A DNA stretch of 64,000 nucleotides from Kappaphycus alvarezii (taxonomy: Eukaryota > Rhodophyta > Florideophyceae > Gigartinales > Solieriaceae), in contig NADL03000464.1 of NCBI GenBank assembly GCA_002205965.3, positions 1,674,001 through 1,738,000 of the forward strand, read 5' to 3'. Below are positions 21,491 through 31,017 of this stretch, in pieces. The first letter of the stretch is position 1. Each line of letters opens with the position of its first letter. The position numbers and the translations under genes are program-made. The notes below the pieces were generated by a model, which did no database searches, had not been told where the DNA came from, and saw only the letters and a program-made list of their open reading frames with translations.

Positions 21491-22591
21491 TCAATATAAA
21501 TACGAATCGAAGGCCGGCAACTTGCGCCCCTTATTGGGGGCCGCACCGTGCGACACCAACACTTCATCTCCAACTTCGAACTCCCTGACGTTTCCCTTGG
21601 CCTTACGAGGTTCGCTAGACTTCTCCACCATAACAACACTCGGTCTAGAATCGGCTAAGGTCTCGAAAACGATGATAGGGACTTGCGTCACAGAGAAATG
21701 CTACCGAATCGCTGGCCAGAATCCCCGGATTAATCCCATGCATCAGTCGGAAGGGGGCAGGGGCATCGCTTCGGTCGCGTCTGCTGCAACCGTATAGGAC
21801 TTTAGGGGGGGTTCTGCATAGTCTCTCCCACCCCGCGCGATCGACCTTTTGAGCGCGTGCTTGTTCCCACCATCCGCTCCGCGCGACTGTTTGCCATCTG
21901 CGCGTAAGCAAGCACCGCCTTCCACTCGACTCCCTTCTCTTTCATGTACTCTTATACCGATCCCGCTAAAAAACGCAGCCGCTTTATCCGAGACGATTCT
22001 TTTTGGCGGTCCGAACGGTGATATTATCTCTTCCTCGATGAACCTCATTACCGTATCGGCAGTAGAATTCGTCGTAACTCACGCTTCGGGCCACCCAGTC
22101 ATATGTTCCACGGCAATAAGAATAAATAATTTTCCACTATTCGAAGGCTTGAATGGTCCATCGAAGTCCATCGAGAAGATCTAGAAGAGTCCAGTAACGG
22201 GAGCTCTCAGCCTCAAGTGATACGTCGGCAACCTTCTCGCATGCTGACACCCATCGCAACCTTCTATATACACAGTGACGTCACGGTACAACTCAGGCCA
22301 CCAGAATCGGTCTCTTACGAACTTTCTTGTTGAACTGACGCCCCATTGGCCAATAGTATCGTGAAAAGTGGCCACTATTTTTATATGTTGACCGATTGGA
22401 GGCAACAAACGGAGTCCGTCCTTCTCGCGACGAAAGGGGGTGTCGTTCCACAACATGAAACTCTTTGCACTCCGCCTGACTGTAAACTTCTTCTTCGGGT
22501 CGGATTCTTTAACTCGTTTTCCAGCTAGGAACCGTTCTTCATCTGGAAAGTGCGGTTTCAAACCGCCCAACATTGGGTCTTCAAAATCCAC
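21491..22591 (-). pseudogene. Gypsy integrase and C-terminal region
   Basis: Frame 22591-22181 includes the HHCC zinc-binding domain: FHDTIGQWGVSSTRKFVRDR, FWWPELYRDV and CDGCQHARR. The core's second catalytic Asp is in FGPPKRIVSDKAAAFFSG (frame 22048-21743). A post-core segment, FEVGDEVLVSHGA, lies in frame 21691-21491 and matches the 'f.vGD.Vlv' C-terminal motif. No chromodomain is visible. Confidence 0.75.
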
Positions 22592-22837
22592 TGTCGCTAC
22601 TAATCCTTCTGTTATGTTCTCACCGTTTCTTCTTTCTGCCTTCTTTTTTGGTCTTAGCTAGAGATAATTGACCGCCTTATTCGCCAGGCTAAGATGATAC
22701 TTGATCTCGAAGTCGTATTCCGCCATCAAGTCCTTCTATTTTGCCAACCGCCCGTGAACATCTTTCTTCTTGAACGCGGTAAGAAGTGCTTGGTGATCCG
22801 TAGAGACGACGAAAGGCTCATCTGACAGCAAGTACAC

Positions 22838-24059
22838 TCAGGACTTCGTATGAACGAAAACCACAGCAAGTGCTTCTCTTTCGCTTGTGGAATAGCGGCG
22901 CTCGAAGTCCGTCATCGTTCGAGAAGCGAACTGATAGGGGTGTACTTTCTCGTCTTCTTTCTTCTGCGAGAGAGACACATCGAGGGCTGCCGAAGAGGCG
23001 TCTGCTTCCACTAAGAAAGGGAAATTAAAACTCGTAAACGCCAGTACTGGAGGGGTAGTCAGGATCCCATTCAAGTATTCAAAAGCCTCTGGCATCTTCG
23101 GATTCCATTCAAAAGCATTCTTGACAGTCGTCGCCGCAAGCAGCACTGCTGAGCTGTTGGTAAGTCCCCTTATGAACCTTCGTTAGTATCCCGCGAGCCC
23201 TAGGAAATTCCTGAGTTCCGTGCCGTTTTACGGCGCAGGAACTTCAACAATATCTTTGATCTTGTCTGGATAACCTTCACACAACTTGAATTAACGATGT
23301 GACCAAGAAACTTCACTTCTGACTGAGCAAAGCTGCAATTGGTTACCTTAAGCTTCAACTTCGATTCTTTGATCCTCCTGAACAGCTCTTTGCAATGAAA
23401 TATGTGTTCCTCCAACGTCTTCGAGAAAATTGCAACTTCGTCCACGTAAACGGTAACCCGCAAAGGACCTCGGCCATCATCCTTTGAAACGTCGCTAGAG
23501 TGTTCATGAGTCTAGAAGACATTACCTGGAACTTGCACGTTCCATACATAGAGAAAAAAGTCGTCATTTCCTTGCAAGTTTCGGACATCCTAGCCTTCCA
23601 GTATCCAGTGTAAAGGTCCAATGTTGTGAAGAACTCTGTGCCAGAGAGTTCGTCGAAAATTTCTTCTGTTTTCGGTTACTACCAGCGATTTGGCTTCATC
23701 ACCCTGTTCAACTGACGATAGTTAACGCAGAACCGGAGCCTTCCGTCTTTCTTCGTGGCTCTCACCACCGGAAATGACCAGGCAGACCTTGACGGCGTAA
23801 TAATTAAAACTTCCAATAATTCCTTCACCTCTTTCCTTACTACTTCGTTATGGCTCGGTGGGATTCGGCGGGCTTTCGAATGTATCGAAGTCTCATCAGT
23901 CAACTCGAAAGAATGTACCACCGGTAAATGAGCAGGCCACATACCGCAAATATCCCAAGCTATGACATCCGTATCCTTGTGAGCTTTCGCCAGCTCCTGA
24001 TTATTCCCTTCGATGTGGTCCAGCTTCGAGGCCAATAGAGACGAACGGCCCACCTGCAC
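22838..24059 (-). pseudogene. Gypsy reverse transcriptase and RNase H
   Basis: Frame 24059-23679 has HSFELTDETSIHSKARRIPP and VRATKKDGRLRFCVNYRQLN, the classic N-terminal RT blocks. Frame 23621-23355 continues with DLYTGYWKARM (a counterpart of DL.sGY.qi.m). Frame 23463-23200 holds the catalytic box as VYVDEVAIFSKTLEEH; the canonical YVDD has become YVDE. SEVKFLGHIV follows. RNase H (23146-22838) shows FNFPFLVEADASSAALDVSL and the middle motif SRTMTDFERRYSTSEREALA. Loss of the second catalytic Asp plus frameshifts make it inactive. Confidence 0.8.
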
Positions 24060-24240
24060 TTTAACCTGTTTCTAAACTTCAGTCTTCGCCGTGAGAGGTA
24101 GATCAGGCTCGTGCTGTTCCTTGTTAATAATGGTTAGGACCAGGTATTGTTCGGTATCTGATCTAACATCGATTTCGCTAGACGACGAGAAAGGGTGGAG
24201 AGTTTCCTCATCGTCCAAACATTTGGGAGACGTAGAGTCC

Positions 24241-24660
24241 TCACTGTCCGTCTGAGGTCCATTTATTCTGGGCGGCCCATTGATGAATGGTAACAAAACC
24301 TCTTACTCTCCTGTAACCAAAGTGACGTATTGTAGTGCATAATCGATGCGCGTCTGGATGGCTTCCAGAGTCGGACTTCCCACGATATCTTCGAACAGGG
24401 CATTTTTGACCACCAGGAACTCTATCCGCAAGACAATTGACCCGTAAGGCACCGGCACTCCTCTGAGACAACCCAGAACCTCGGAGGACCTCGGCGACAG
24501 TTCCGTCTGCTATTATCATCTAAAGATCGGTCTACGTCATGGTGAGTGCAAGCTTTTGGCAGAGGTCCCAAGAAATCAGTTGGAATTGTACCCGCGTCCA
24601 GAAGGGCATGAGTATCCGTTCCATACACCTTTACGGCTACTGCCTTGAGTCGGCGTGGAA
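24241..24660 (-). pseudogene. Gypsy aspartic protease remnant
   Basis: Near the 5' end of the pol remnant, THALLDAGTIPTDFL corresponds to the retropepsin active-site motif (ALLDtGAt..nfi). Its frame is then lost and short segments continue to 24,241. It lies directly upstream of the RT, as expected for gypsy pol. Confidence 0.55.
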
Positions 24661-26050
24661 CTCCTCAAGAGTTATCCATCGATGTATGTATAACTGGTAT
24701 CCTCTTGGATAAAAAGCTCCTTAAAAACGTTCTGGCCTCACCGAAATCCCCGCGAAATAGTTGCCCGAAGTTCATCCCTGTGGCAGTGGAAGCCATTTCA
24801 TCTATCATTTTCTATAGAAATGCAAGAGAGAAACCTCGTAAAGGATAGCAGGAGCCAAGAAAAAAAAAGAACATTAATTTGCCCTAATTAGCTAAAATAA
24901 ATCTTATTTAACTGTAACCTAGCAAGTAATAGTTGCCTAAGCGTGTCGTAAGACTTACCAATATTCACGAGGGAGTTACCACGCACAATAGAGGTAGTGT
25001 TTATTGAGGGTAAGTTAAAATGGGGGGAAACTTTATTGGGAGCAAAAAGGCGCCCAGAGCGAAGATCATGCGGCTAGCACTATGATAATGTCGGTATGCG
25101 AATCCTTCTTTTTCCTTCGTCCCTTTTCTCCCTCTGGGCAAAGTGTGGAGTCGGCGTGTTAAACCCAAAACTTGTTCCCGGGTGCTGACAGAGGGAGCGC
25201 TGTCAGCACCCTTCTACGCGACTTACTTACGTGCACGTGCGCCAACATGGCGCCACACTATTGTTACACTGACACCCCCTGCAAGTCGCGGGAGATCATT
25301 GTGGTCAATTGATAGCTTCAATTCACTCCTTCATCAAAATATCAACCTTAGCTTAGACAGTTAACATGGTGGTCGCAGAAGCAATTAGAAATATTTTCAA
25401 CGATGTCTGGCACATATATGTAATGGAGACTCAAAGCGAGCTATCCTATTATACAACTAAGCATACCGACAGCACTATGGCTAGGGTCAAACAAGCCGGC
25501 ACATGCAACCGGAAAGTGCAGGGGGCACATAGCCAAAGCGATGGCTCGAGGGTGATGCGTGGCGCCGGTGCGGTTCCCTGGGGTGGGAGTTGGCCGAGGA
25601 AGAATAGGCCAGTGAATGCGGGCATATGCCGAAATGGACAAATTGTGAAACAAGCCCTTGAGGGAGTTGCGAGCGTCAGCAGATGTTGACTTCGTGGGAG
25701 CCATTCCAAGCAAAAGTCGAACCAAGATGTAAGCAGAAATACGATGCATGTTTATGAAAGAATGAAAAAAGATGAAGCAAAGGACGGGGTGACGGTGATG
25801 ATTAGTGGGCGATTTGCGCTGGGTTTTGCGGTGATGGGAATTGGAGAGGGAGATTCGATCTGCATCATGTACGGTGGTATAGCACAGCAGCTTCGCCAAG
25901 GGATGTATCAGTGTACTACCGGATCGGCCCCCAAAGCATGAAAATGTCTAGTTTTGGTACTCGAGCGGTGATTTTTCTCACTGTCAATGTAGAGTTAGCA
26001 CAGAGTCTTGGATAAACAATTCCCTGTAGGATTTCCGGTGAGGACGGACG
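24661..26050. other. Degenerate region; no gene recognised
   Basis: This stretch probably contains the 5' part (gag and LTR) of the gypsy element, too decayed to read. Opposing open frames at 25366-25689 (+) and 25441-25899 (-) overlap and neither shows a domain. The hairpin at 25180-25211 is listed separately. Confidence 0.35.
25180..25211. repeat. Perfect 12-bp inverted repeat, 8-nt loop
   Basis: GGGTGCTGACAG (25180-25191) is the exact reverse complement of CTGTCAGCACCC (25200-25211), with AGGGAGCG between. Read outward, the two arms contain ...TGCTGACA and TGTCAGCA..., the CA/TG ends expected where two LTR termini face each other. Confidence 0.7.
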
Positions 26051-26059
26051 TACTGTAGA

Positions 26060-26657
26060 CCAGTCCAAACGGTTGATAGAAGTAATCATGCAGTACTGCG
26101 CACAAAATACCGGTGTGGCTGTAGTAACATCTGGCCCGAGGGCCCGTGAGTATATTTCATAATTGGAGAAGTACCAACTTGAGTCACCAGAAGGTCCAAT
26201 AGCTCGCAGTAATGAGCTTGATTTTTCCTTGCCGTGTATCGTGAATGGGATCCGTATTCCAAGAGGGTTGATCACGCAAAGGTTACACTTGAGAAAATGC
26301 TGAAAACAGATGTTCACATTGGAAGTCTTAAAAAGTTCAATCCTATGTATAAGCCGCTTGCAAATACATATGGGGTTGCGCAGGCCTCGCGATCGGGCCT
26401 TCACCCACAAATTCAGGAAAAATGCGGCATTCGACCATGTTTTGAGTTTCTAGGAAGGTATATGGTTGCTGAAGTTTTACCCAGATATCTGTAATGAGGT
26501 GTACCACGTGATCTTATTAGACGCCAAGAGGAGTGTCATTTTGGATCCGGCAGAGAACCACGCAATCAAAGATACTGTCGAGAGCATCCGCACATGTGCT
26601 GGACCAGTTGTTGCGAATCTCCAGCTTGCTGAAGTACTTGAATTGTACAAGCGCTAG
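26060..26657 (+). pseudogene. Unknown protein with possible papain-like domain, copy B
   Basis: Protein-like sequence runs through two or three frames. Near 26,060 it reads KRLIEVIMQYCAQNTGVAVV. From 26,234 it reads WDPYSKRVDHAKVTLEKMLK, and it ends (26,466-26,657) with EVYHVILLDAKRSVILDPAE and then NLQLAEVLELYKR and a stop. The HVILLDAKRSVILDPAE block matches the HHCV...IWDLCE block of the fragment at 20.6 kb in spacing and character. I infer that both are remnants of one multicopy family, possibly with a cysteine-peptidase-like fold. No database family comes to mind. Confidence 0.35.
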
Positions 26658-26769
26658 TGCTTGTAAAAGTCCCATTTCCCAATAATCCCATTATTAATCA
26701 CCAGCCTTTGTTTCCTCTCAGCCTTATTCTGTGCGTACAATACACTGTTCCGGATAAATATTTAATTGT

Positions 26770-27719
26770 CTAGTTGCAATGAACGTACGTAGACCCGCTT
26801 GCGGAATCCTTTTTGTGAGTCCATCGGCTACGTTGTCGAAATTCTAATGAAGCCAATATCTGGGATAATGTAATCCTTGAAATCCTCACGGGCAGCCGCT
26901 ATATCTAACATCATGCGTTTTTCTGATGTTCGAGACACTGTCGAGATATTGTCGAATAGAGATTTGTAATCAGTCTACAACTGGACGGGTATAGTGCGTC
27001 CCATAAGTTTTGCTAGATCTTGCGATAATGCGATAGCGTAGTCGAACATGTCGCTGAAGGCTATGACCCCGCCCTACATGGCTGTCCGGGTAATCCTTCT
27101 TGCTTTTTAGGATCGACACACTAGTGGTACTACAGTATCAATTCCATTATCAAGGAAGACGATGTATCCTAGCTGCGATGACAAATCGTGGTTGTTTTGA
27201 AAAGCATGAATCACTGAAACCACGATCTTGGGCGAGCTAGCATCTATTTTTCTCACCTTTAGCCCAATGTGGTTGTCTGTAGCGTACTTGATGGACTTTT
27301 TTAGCCTTTTAATGTAGATTGCTGGTTGTTCTGTGAACATTTCTTGCGTAACTTGCGCCAACTGTGCTATTTTGAATATGCAATCGGGCCTTGAGCTAGC
27401 TACCAAGCTAACTTCATGTGTGAAGACCGGAAACTCTTGAGAGATGCATTAATGGGTATGCATTCTAGTTTGCGTAGGTAGTGATACCGGTCTATTATCA
27501 CATCTCCATCCTTGTCTCGTGATAAGGAGAGTCCTGATACTCAAAAGGGAATGGTGACTGTTCTGTCATTTTAAACTTGTCCTTCATCAGTTTGCAACGC
27601 TCTCTAAAAGCAGCCTTACCGGTAAGTAGTATGTCATCTACGTATGTCCCACTCAGTCCAACAAGTACCTCATTCTCTATAAGATAGTACAGTGCCGGGT
27701 CTAATTTGCTTGGGATCAT
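26770..27719 (-). pseudogene. Second Ty1/copia fragment: RT end and RNase H
   Basis: Frame 27719-27498 holds an intact copia catalytic box, GLSGTYVDDILLTGKAAFRE. Frame 27406-27107 holds SSRPDCIFKIAQLAQVT (the 'aTRPDl.faV..lsq' motif) and HAFQNNHDLSSQLGYIVFL, the RNase H start. RNase H then continues with frame changes to about 26,780, with GGVIAFSDMFDYAIALSQDL and a D-Y-K-S-L type motif. It is on the same strand as the first copia but differs in sequence, so it is a separate insertion of another lineage. It is truncated at both ends. Confidence 0.75.
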
Positions 27720-28141
27720 CCAAAGGTCATTTCGGTGATGTAGATATAACGTTTTGTGTCGTATGTATCCTGCATCGTACAGTCCGTACAGGGGGGGTAG
27801 GAGTTTGAGTCATTCATTTGGTTGCACAGGGGGTGCTCCTCAATAGAGCACCCCTCACGAGGACATGCTCCTTAATAGGGCACATTTTCCTTATGTCACC
27901 ACTTTTCAGGGGGTACACGTGGCACCTCCCATGCAGTGCGCCGTCGATCATTACGGCCCATCCCAATGCTCTGTTGACTGTCACAGCCGGTAATTCCTGA
28001 CGTTGAGAGACAAAGACATGGACGTGAAAAATCTGCATAGCGCGTGGCACCAGAAACCATCCTATAAAGGTCCTGTTCTCTTCCGTTCCTCAAGACCACA
28101 TCTCCAAAAACCTCCCACACTAGTCTTGCACAAGCTCATCC
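27720..28141. other. Intergenic with hairpin and short direct repeat
   Basis: GGGGTGCTC (27831-27839) and GAGCACCCC (27847-27855) form a perfect 9-bp stem. A related copy, ATGCTCCTTAATAGGGCAC, follows about 30 bp later, so the unit is directly repeated in diverged form. No coding sequence recognised. Confidence 0.5.
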
Positions 28142-28865
28142 ATGGCCTCCGACCGCCGTAAATGCGTCCAACGAGACTGCACGCGCTGCGCACTACTGAT
28201 TGGCAATTATCATTCTTGCCGTGTATGCCAAGGACACCTTCATGCCTGGGGCGGCAAAGCTACAGGTGATTCGCTGCGACTGTGTGGCAAATTTGAACGG
28301 GCCAATCCCAACGCGGATGACGGAAGAAATGAGCAAGTACCGTCTGGCGCCGTTATAGACTGTCCACCATCGCACAGTGATCTCATGAATGAGATCACTG
28401 TGAGAACAAACCCCGCCAATAAACCAGCAAATCTAACCGCTATGTCAAAAACTGCCGAAAAGCGCAATTTCCTGCAGAGACAATTGGAATGGGGCGTTGG
28501 TAATGCAGTTTCAGGTGGACGGAAGCAGCGACGAAGGTTGAATATTGACGAACAACTTGAGGTGGCAAAGCTTTTGCGTGCTGGCACCAGTCAATCCACA
28601 CTGATGCTAACGTTTGGTGTCGGTAGACGAACGCTCTCTGAGATCAAGAATCGAGAGGCCTCTCTTCAACAACTCCGAGAATCAGATGGTAGAGCTGGAC
28701 AACGGAAATCATCGCATAGAAGCAGAATGGCTGGTACTGGAGGAAAGCTTCTGAAGTTCATTCAAACAGCTCAATCGGTAAATTTGGCAGCCACAAGGGA
28801 TTTATTACGCGTAAGGGAACTTTCAGTTCGTTCCAAACTTCTACAAGGTGAACTGGTGACGACTG
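28142..28865 (+). CDS. CENP-B/pogo-type DNA-binding protein fragment
   Basis: This is the front part of an open frame that runs 309 codons (28142-29071). After a Cys/His-rich start (CTRCALLIGNYHSCRVCQGH), and possibly from the internal ATG at 28441, it has a clear CENP-B N-terminal helix-turn-helix: RRRLNIDEQLEVAKLLRAGT and FGVGRRTLSEIKNRE. This is followed by the start of the second helical domain (GGKLLKFIQTAQSVNLAATR). Such tandem domains bind DNA in pogo/Tigger transposases. No DDE catalytic domain follows; at about 28,866 the DNA changes into a non-LTR retrotransposon tail, and the frame merely runs on through it. It is probably a transposase cut short by that insertion. Confidence 0.6.
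28373..28402. repeat. Near-perfect 30-bp palindrome
   Basis: CACAGTGATCTCAT (28373-28386) and its exact reverse complement (28389-28402) are separated by only GA. It lies inside the CENP-B-type frame, 40 bp before the internal ATG. The CAGT...ACTG ends recall Tc1/pogo termini. Confidence 0.8.
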
Positions 28866-29640
28866 CTACGGGGATCATCTCACGCACTGCATGTGCGGGC
28901 TCCGAACCCGACTACATGACCGTCAAGTCGTCCTCGCCCAACATCTGCAGAAATCAGCACCCCCCTCCCATCGAGCAGAGTCATGAACTTAGCCACGCAA
29001 GGCCGGATATCCATGCTATGGGTATGTTACAACTCGCTGGACAACGCTCGCTTGCACGACCCGGACGATGATGGGCACAATGCTCTGACTCCCGGTACTT
29101 GGACCTCAGGCCTGTCCTTTACTCAGAATTCTGTTTTTATGCTTTCTCTTTCATTGCTCACGTCCTTTCGACGATCAAATTAAAGGCCTACAAACTGTCA
29201 CTAATTCCAATTATCCGACCTCTGATCTAGTTGTACGTCACTGCCAAGAAGCTGTACTCCACAATAGGTAGCAATAGAGGAACGAACTGTTTTGACGTCA
29301 CGTTCGTCAATCCTCTTGGGATTTCTACTAGGAGAGTGCGTGCTTTCAATCCACTCACCTTCCTCAATGCAGCAATTTCCGTCAAGCGTAGAAGGTATGG
29401 ACCCCTGCACGCGACTTCTGCTAGGGAAGGCTTGTGCCTATCCCAATATCCACCCTTGGAGGCTTACACCCAGACCGTACGCGGTGCTAACCGATCTCGA
29501 GAGTAACGTGACCGTCCGAGCAATGGAGACCTATGGGAGGGTTAGAGCAGAGCCTACCCAAAGACACGCTGCCATAGCCGTCATGTCTAACGCGGCATGC
29601 CTGCTCGCTGGCTTTGAGCCGGCCAAGGTATGTTATTTAG
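28866..29640 (+). pseudogene. Non-LTR retrotransposon endonuclease tail (family 1 copy, interrupted)
   Basis: The region matches the family 1 endonuclease at 3.8-4.3 kb. In one frame, HCMCGLRTRLHDRQVVLAQH and LQKSAP align with the CCHC/RHD block. TRPDIHAMG-like sequence lies near 29,005. About 200 bp unrelated to family 1 follow, and then the catalytic NCFDVTFVNPLG resumes at 29,285. The conserved tail ends with GTCTAACGCGGCATGCCTGC near 29,584-29,603. The interruption between RPD and the catalytic Asp destroys the endonuclease. The same reading orientation and 3' boundary as the other copies support target-primed 5' truncation. Confidence 0.65.
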
Positions 29641-29949
29641 TGTTACATACCTATCAGTGAAAACTTACCCCACAAAACGTGGCGGTGTGGATACAAGTTG
29701 TACAGTAGCCACGCCGCTAATCACAGCCACATCATTACTGTAAGTAGTATGAAGGGTCCCGTGCAGGACTAATTGCATTACTACTGTAAATAAACCTAGG
29801 ATTGTAAGGACAATATGATCAACAATTTTCATGGTCTTTGGCATTCGCTGCTTGCTCGCGCAGGACGCTTGGCAAGACTGCAACAGCGATGAAAACTACT
29901 GCAGCTCCAAACGTAATGGAGGCTCAAAAAATTAAAAAATTTTCAGCCA

Positions 29950-30031
29950 GCTCGTGCCGGGAATTGAACCCGGATCTCCTCGGTGACAGCGAGATATACA
30001 CTGGCATTGATAACCATTATACTACACGAAC
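29950..30031 (-). tRNA. tRNA-Asp (GTC) with 11-nt insertion in the D-arm
   Basis: The cloverleaf can be drawn in full. The acceptor arms GTTCGTG (30031-30025) and CACGAGC (29956-29950) pair at all seven positions, one of them G-U. The D-stem strands are GTAT/GTAT with the loop AATGGTTA. The anticodon arm TCTCG-CTGTCAC-CGAGG gives anticodon GTC, and the T-arm is CCGGG-TTCAATT-CCCGG. Eleven extra bases, TCAATGCCAGT (30010-30000), lie between the D-loop and the 3' strand of the D-stem. Removing them leaves a standard 71-nt body plus discriminator. Red algae such as Cyanidioschyzon are known to carry tRNA introns at non-canonical sites including the D-arm, so I read this as a short ectopic intron. 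The base after the acceptor is T, not the usual G73 for Asp, so a pseudogene cannot be excluded. Confidence 0.75.
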
Positions 30032-30097
30032 ATATTTGACTTCGTTATCCACGTTGCTTCCACAACCAAATTTTATAGAAATGTTCACGTGAAATAA

Positions 30098-30345
30098 TGT
30101 GCCACGTGTCCACGTTGCATTCGCAATATAGTCGGATCTTGCAGCGGACACCCGTTTTACTGATGCCATAAAGTTACAACGATTTTCTCAAGCTATGGAT
30201 GTCCAGTTCTATTTCGGTTGATTTTTGTTGATTTTTGTATGATATACTGTACTGCGGAAAAGGGGGGGTGTTTCATTGCAAGGAGGAAGTTTAATGCGTT
30301 CAGTATCTACTGTGGACTGCGCACGTCCTAACAGATACGGTACCG
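30098..30345. repeat. Dispersed repeat copy (modules shared with 9.1 and 54.7 kb)
   Basis: The segment 30,098-30,178 matches 9,125-9,215 (TAGTCGGATCTTGCAGCG, ACTGATGCCATAAAGTT). The segment 30,283-30,345 matches 54,697-54,745 (GTTTAATGCGTTCAGTAT, GGACTGCGCACG). A weak GTACTG word lies between them at about 30,248. Only the first match sits in the same orientation beside the tRNA. Confidence 0.6.
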
Positions 30346-31017
30346 ATAAAACGGTACGTATCTGGGGAAACGTGACCTCTTCTTAATAACTTCATAATTT
30401 TCGGAATGAGGAACAGGACAGGGTATTTGTCGCGACGTCGATGCGTATAGAGAAACAGGTGCTTGGTGTGACAATAATTTGTGGGACAAAGATAATACTT
30501 CACATCATTGGCAGTTCGACAACCAACAATCTGGATAACAGGGTGAAGGAAATCGAGGGAAGACTTGAGCTTGTTGGACCGATCCCTCGTGTACTTCAGT
30601 AATCATGAGTAATCATCTAAGATAACTTGATACACCTAGCATGCATATAACGAGAAAACGTACTTTACCAGAGAAAGGAAAAGCTCGTAGGTACGTCAAT
30701 ATCTTCCTGTCCTGTTAGACTTCAGAACTGTGACTGCTACGTGCGAAGGCGCCCTGGTAATGCCCCGAAGGCGATGCTTATATCAAATTGCTGCTGGCAG
30801 TATTAAGATGCAGAATTTGCACTGTCAACGGCATGTATCTCAATGTGTAATCATCTTAACTTCATGTTTATAAAGGGCATGTATCTCAAGGTGCTCGCTG
30901 AGGATAAATGTAGGTGCATTAATTCGACGCGCCTCCCCTCTTAAGTCAAGAGAGTAAAGATGCCTCAGTACCATCTCTTCCCGTTCACCGCGTATGCCGA
31001 CTTCAAATTGCCCCATC
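30346..31017. other. Intergenic; nothing recognised
   Basis: No gene seen. GGCATGTATCTCAA occurs twice, near 30,830 and 30,877, forming a diverged direct repeat of about 45 bp. Confidence 0.35.

Larger units (their letters stand above)
21491..24660 (-). mobile_element. Ty3/gypsy LTR retrotransposon, degenerate
   Basis: The minus-strand order is protease, reverse transcriptase, RNase H, integrase, the gypsy order, with gag missing or unrecognisable above 24.7 kb. Frameshifts separate nearly every domain. LTRs were not delimited, although a 12-bp-stem hairpin at 25180-25211 may mark LTR ends. The domains are listed separately. Confidence 0.85.

Noticed and set aside
25916-26410. A 164-codon minus-strand frame
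   Set aside because: It is antisense to the unknown family fragment that has the better protein pattern on the plus strand.
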